Below are positions 32,709 to 32,737 of a stretch of DNA of 32,737 nt, in pieces. How positions within the stretch are numbered: the first letter of the stretch is position 1; each line of letters begins with the position of its first letter. This stretch comes from an uncultured Lachnospiraceae bacterium (GTDB lineage Bacteria; Bacillota; Clostridia; Lachnospirales; Lachnospiraceae). Below the pieces are notes generated by a model. The model was not told where the DNA came from and did no database searches. It saw nothing but the letters and a program-made list of their open reading frames with translations. The DNA lies in NCBI GenBank assembly GCA_910578405.1, contig CAJTQO010000039.1, positions 1 to 32,737 on the forward strand, written 5' to 3'. Both the position numbers and the translations under genes were made by a program.

Positions 32709-32737
32709 TGCCACCCCCTGTATCTTATCTTTATATC

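Overview
The window looks like a chromosomal segment of a low-to-mid-GC Firmicute, most likely a Lachnospiraceae (Clostridia) gut bacterium. The evidence is a tryptophan T-box leader, AGGAGG-type ribosome binding sites before most genes, TTGACA/TATAAT promoters with 16-18 bp spacers, a polyphosphate kinase / exopolyphosphatase pair next to a DUF815 ATPase, and small clostridial-type hypothetical proteins. The genus assignment is inference.

Left part (1-10.9 kb, core genome). A minus-strand trpB runs off the left edge behind a Trp-specific T-box with its own promoter. A minus-strand operon follows: small hypothetical, ridA, aroK (shikimate kinase) and an EamA transporter, with overlapping or closely spaced reading frames and a promoter at about 3.08 kb. 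A divergent plus-strand gene encodes a tandem hemerythrin. It converges on a large membrane hybrid histidine kinase with two receiver domains. Next are a GNAT acetyltransferase, an orphan reading frame lacking a start, and argC. argC is divergent from argG, and the shared promoter region has two ArgR-like boxes. A DUF1294 membrane protein and a strong terminator close this block.

Middle part (about 11.1-18.4 kb, accessory). Base composition becomes visibly more AT-rich and broken genes accumulate: a response regulator cut after about 41 codons, a C-terminal piece of an AraC/GyrI-type regulator, a C-terminal piece of RsgA, a winged-helix remnant, and a nuclease-helicase (DUF2075 type) with three frameshifts. 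Between them are intact genes: a P-loop kinase-like protein, a carbon-nitrogen hydrolase, a DUF3788 protein, a SAM methyltransferase and a DUF1016/YhcG-type PD-(D/E)XK nuclease. The clearest structural signal is an exact 31-bp repeat of the first 31 bases of the low-molecular-weight tyrosine phosphatase gene, at 15315 and at 18408. It brackets a 3.1-kb segment holding the DUF1016 nuclease and the broken helicase. This is best read as an integrase-less remnant of an element that integrated into the 5' end of that phosphatase gene and restored it.

Right part (18.4-32.7 kb, core genome). Plus strand: the phosphatase, an ABC-F ATPase, and a PHP phosphoesterase followed by a Cof-type HAD hydrolase. 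Minus strand: a small acidic protein, a second Cof-type HAD hydrolase, Maf, Ppk, Ppx, a DUF815 AAA ATPase, a GNAT remnant, pheA (chorismate mutase / prephenate dehydratase) and a YARHG-domain envelope protein. Three non-coding structures stand out: three tandem 37-bp units at 22859-22969, a 59-bp hairpin at 20796-20854, and a 113-bp nested palindrome with five matched stem blocks at 30373-30485. trpB, aroK and pheA are all aromatic amino acid genes, at opposite ends of the window and without a shared operon.
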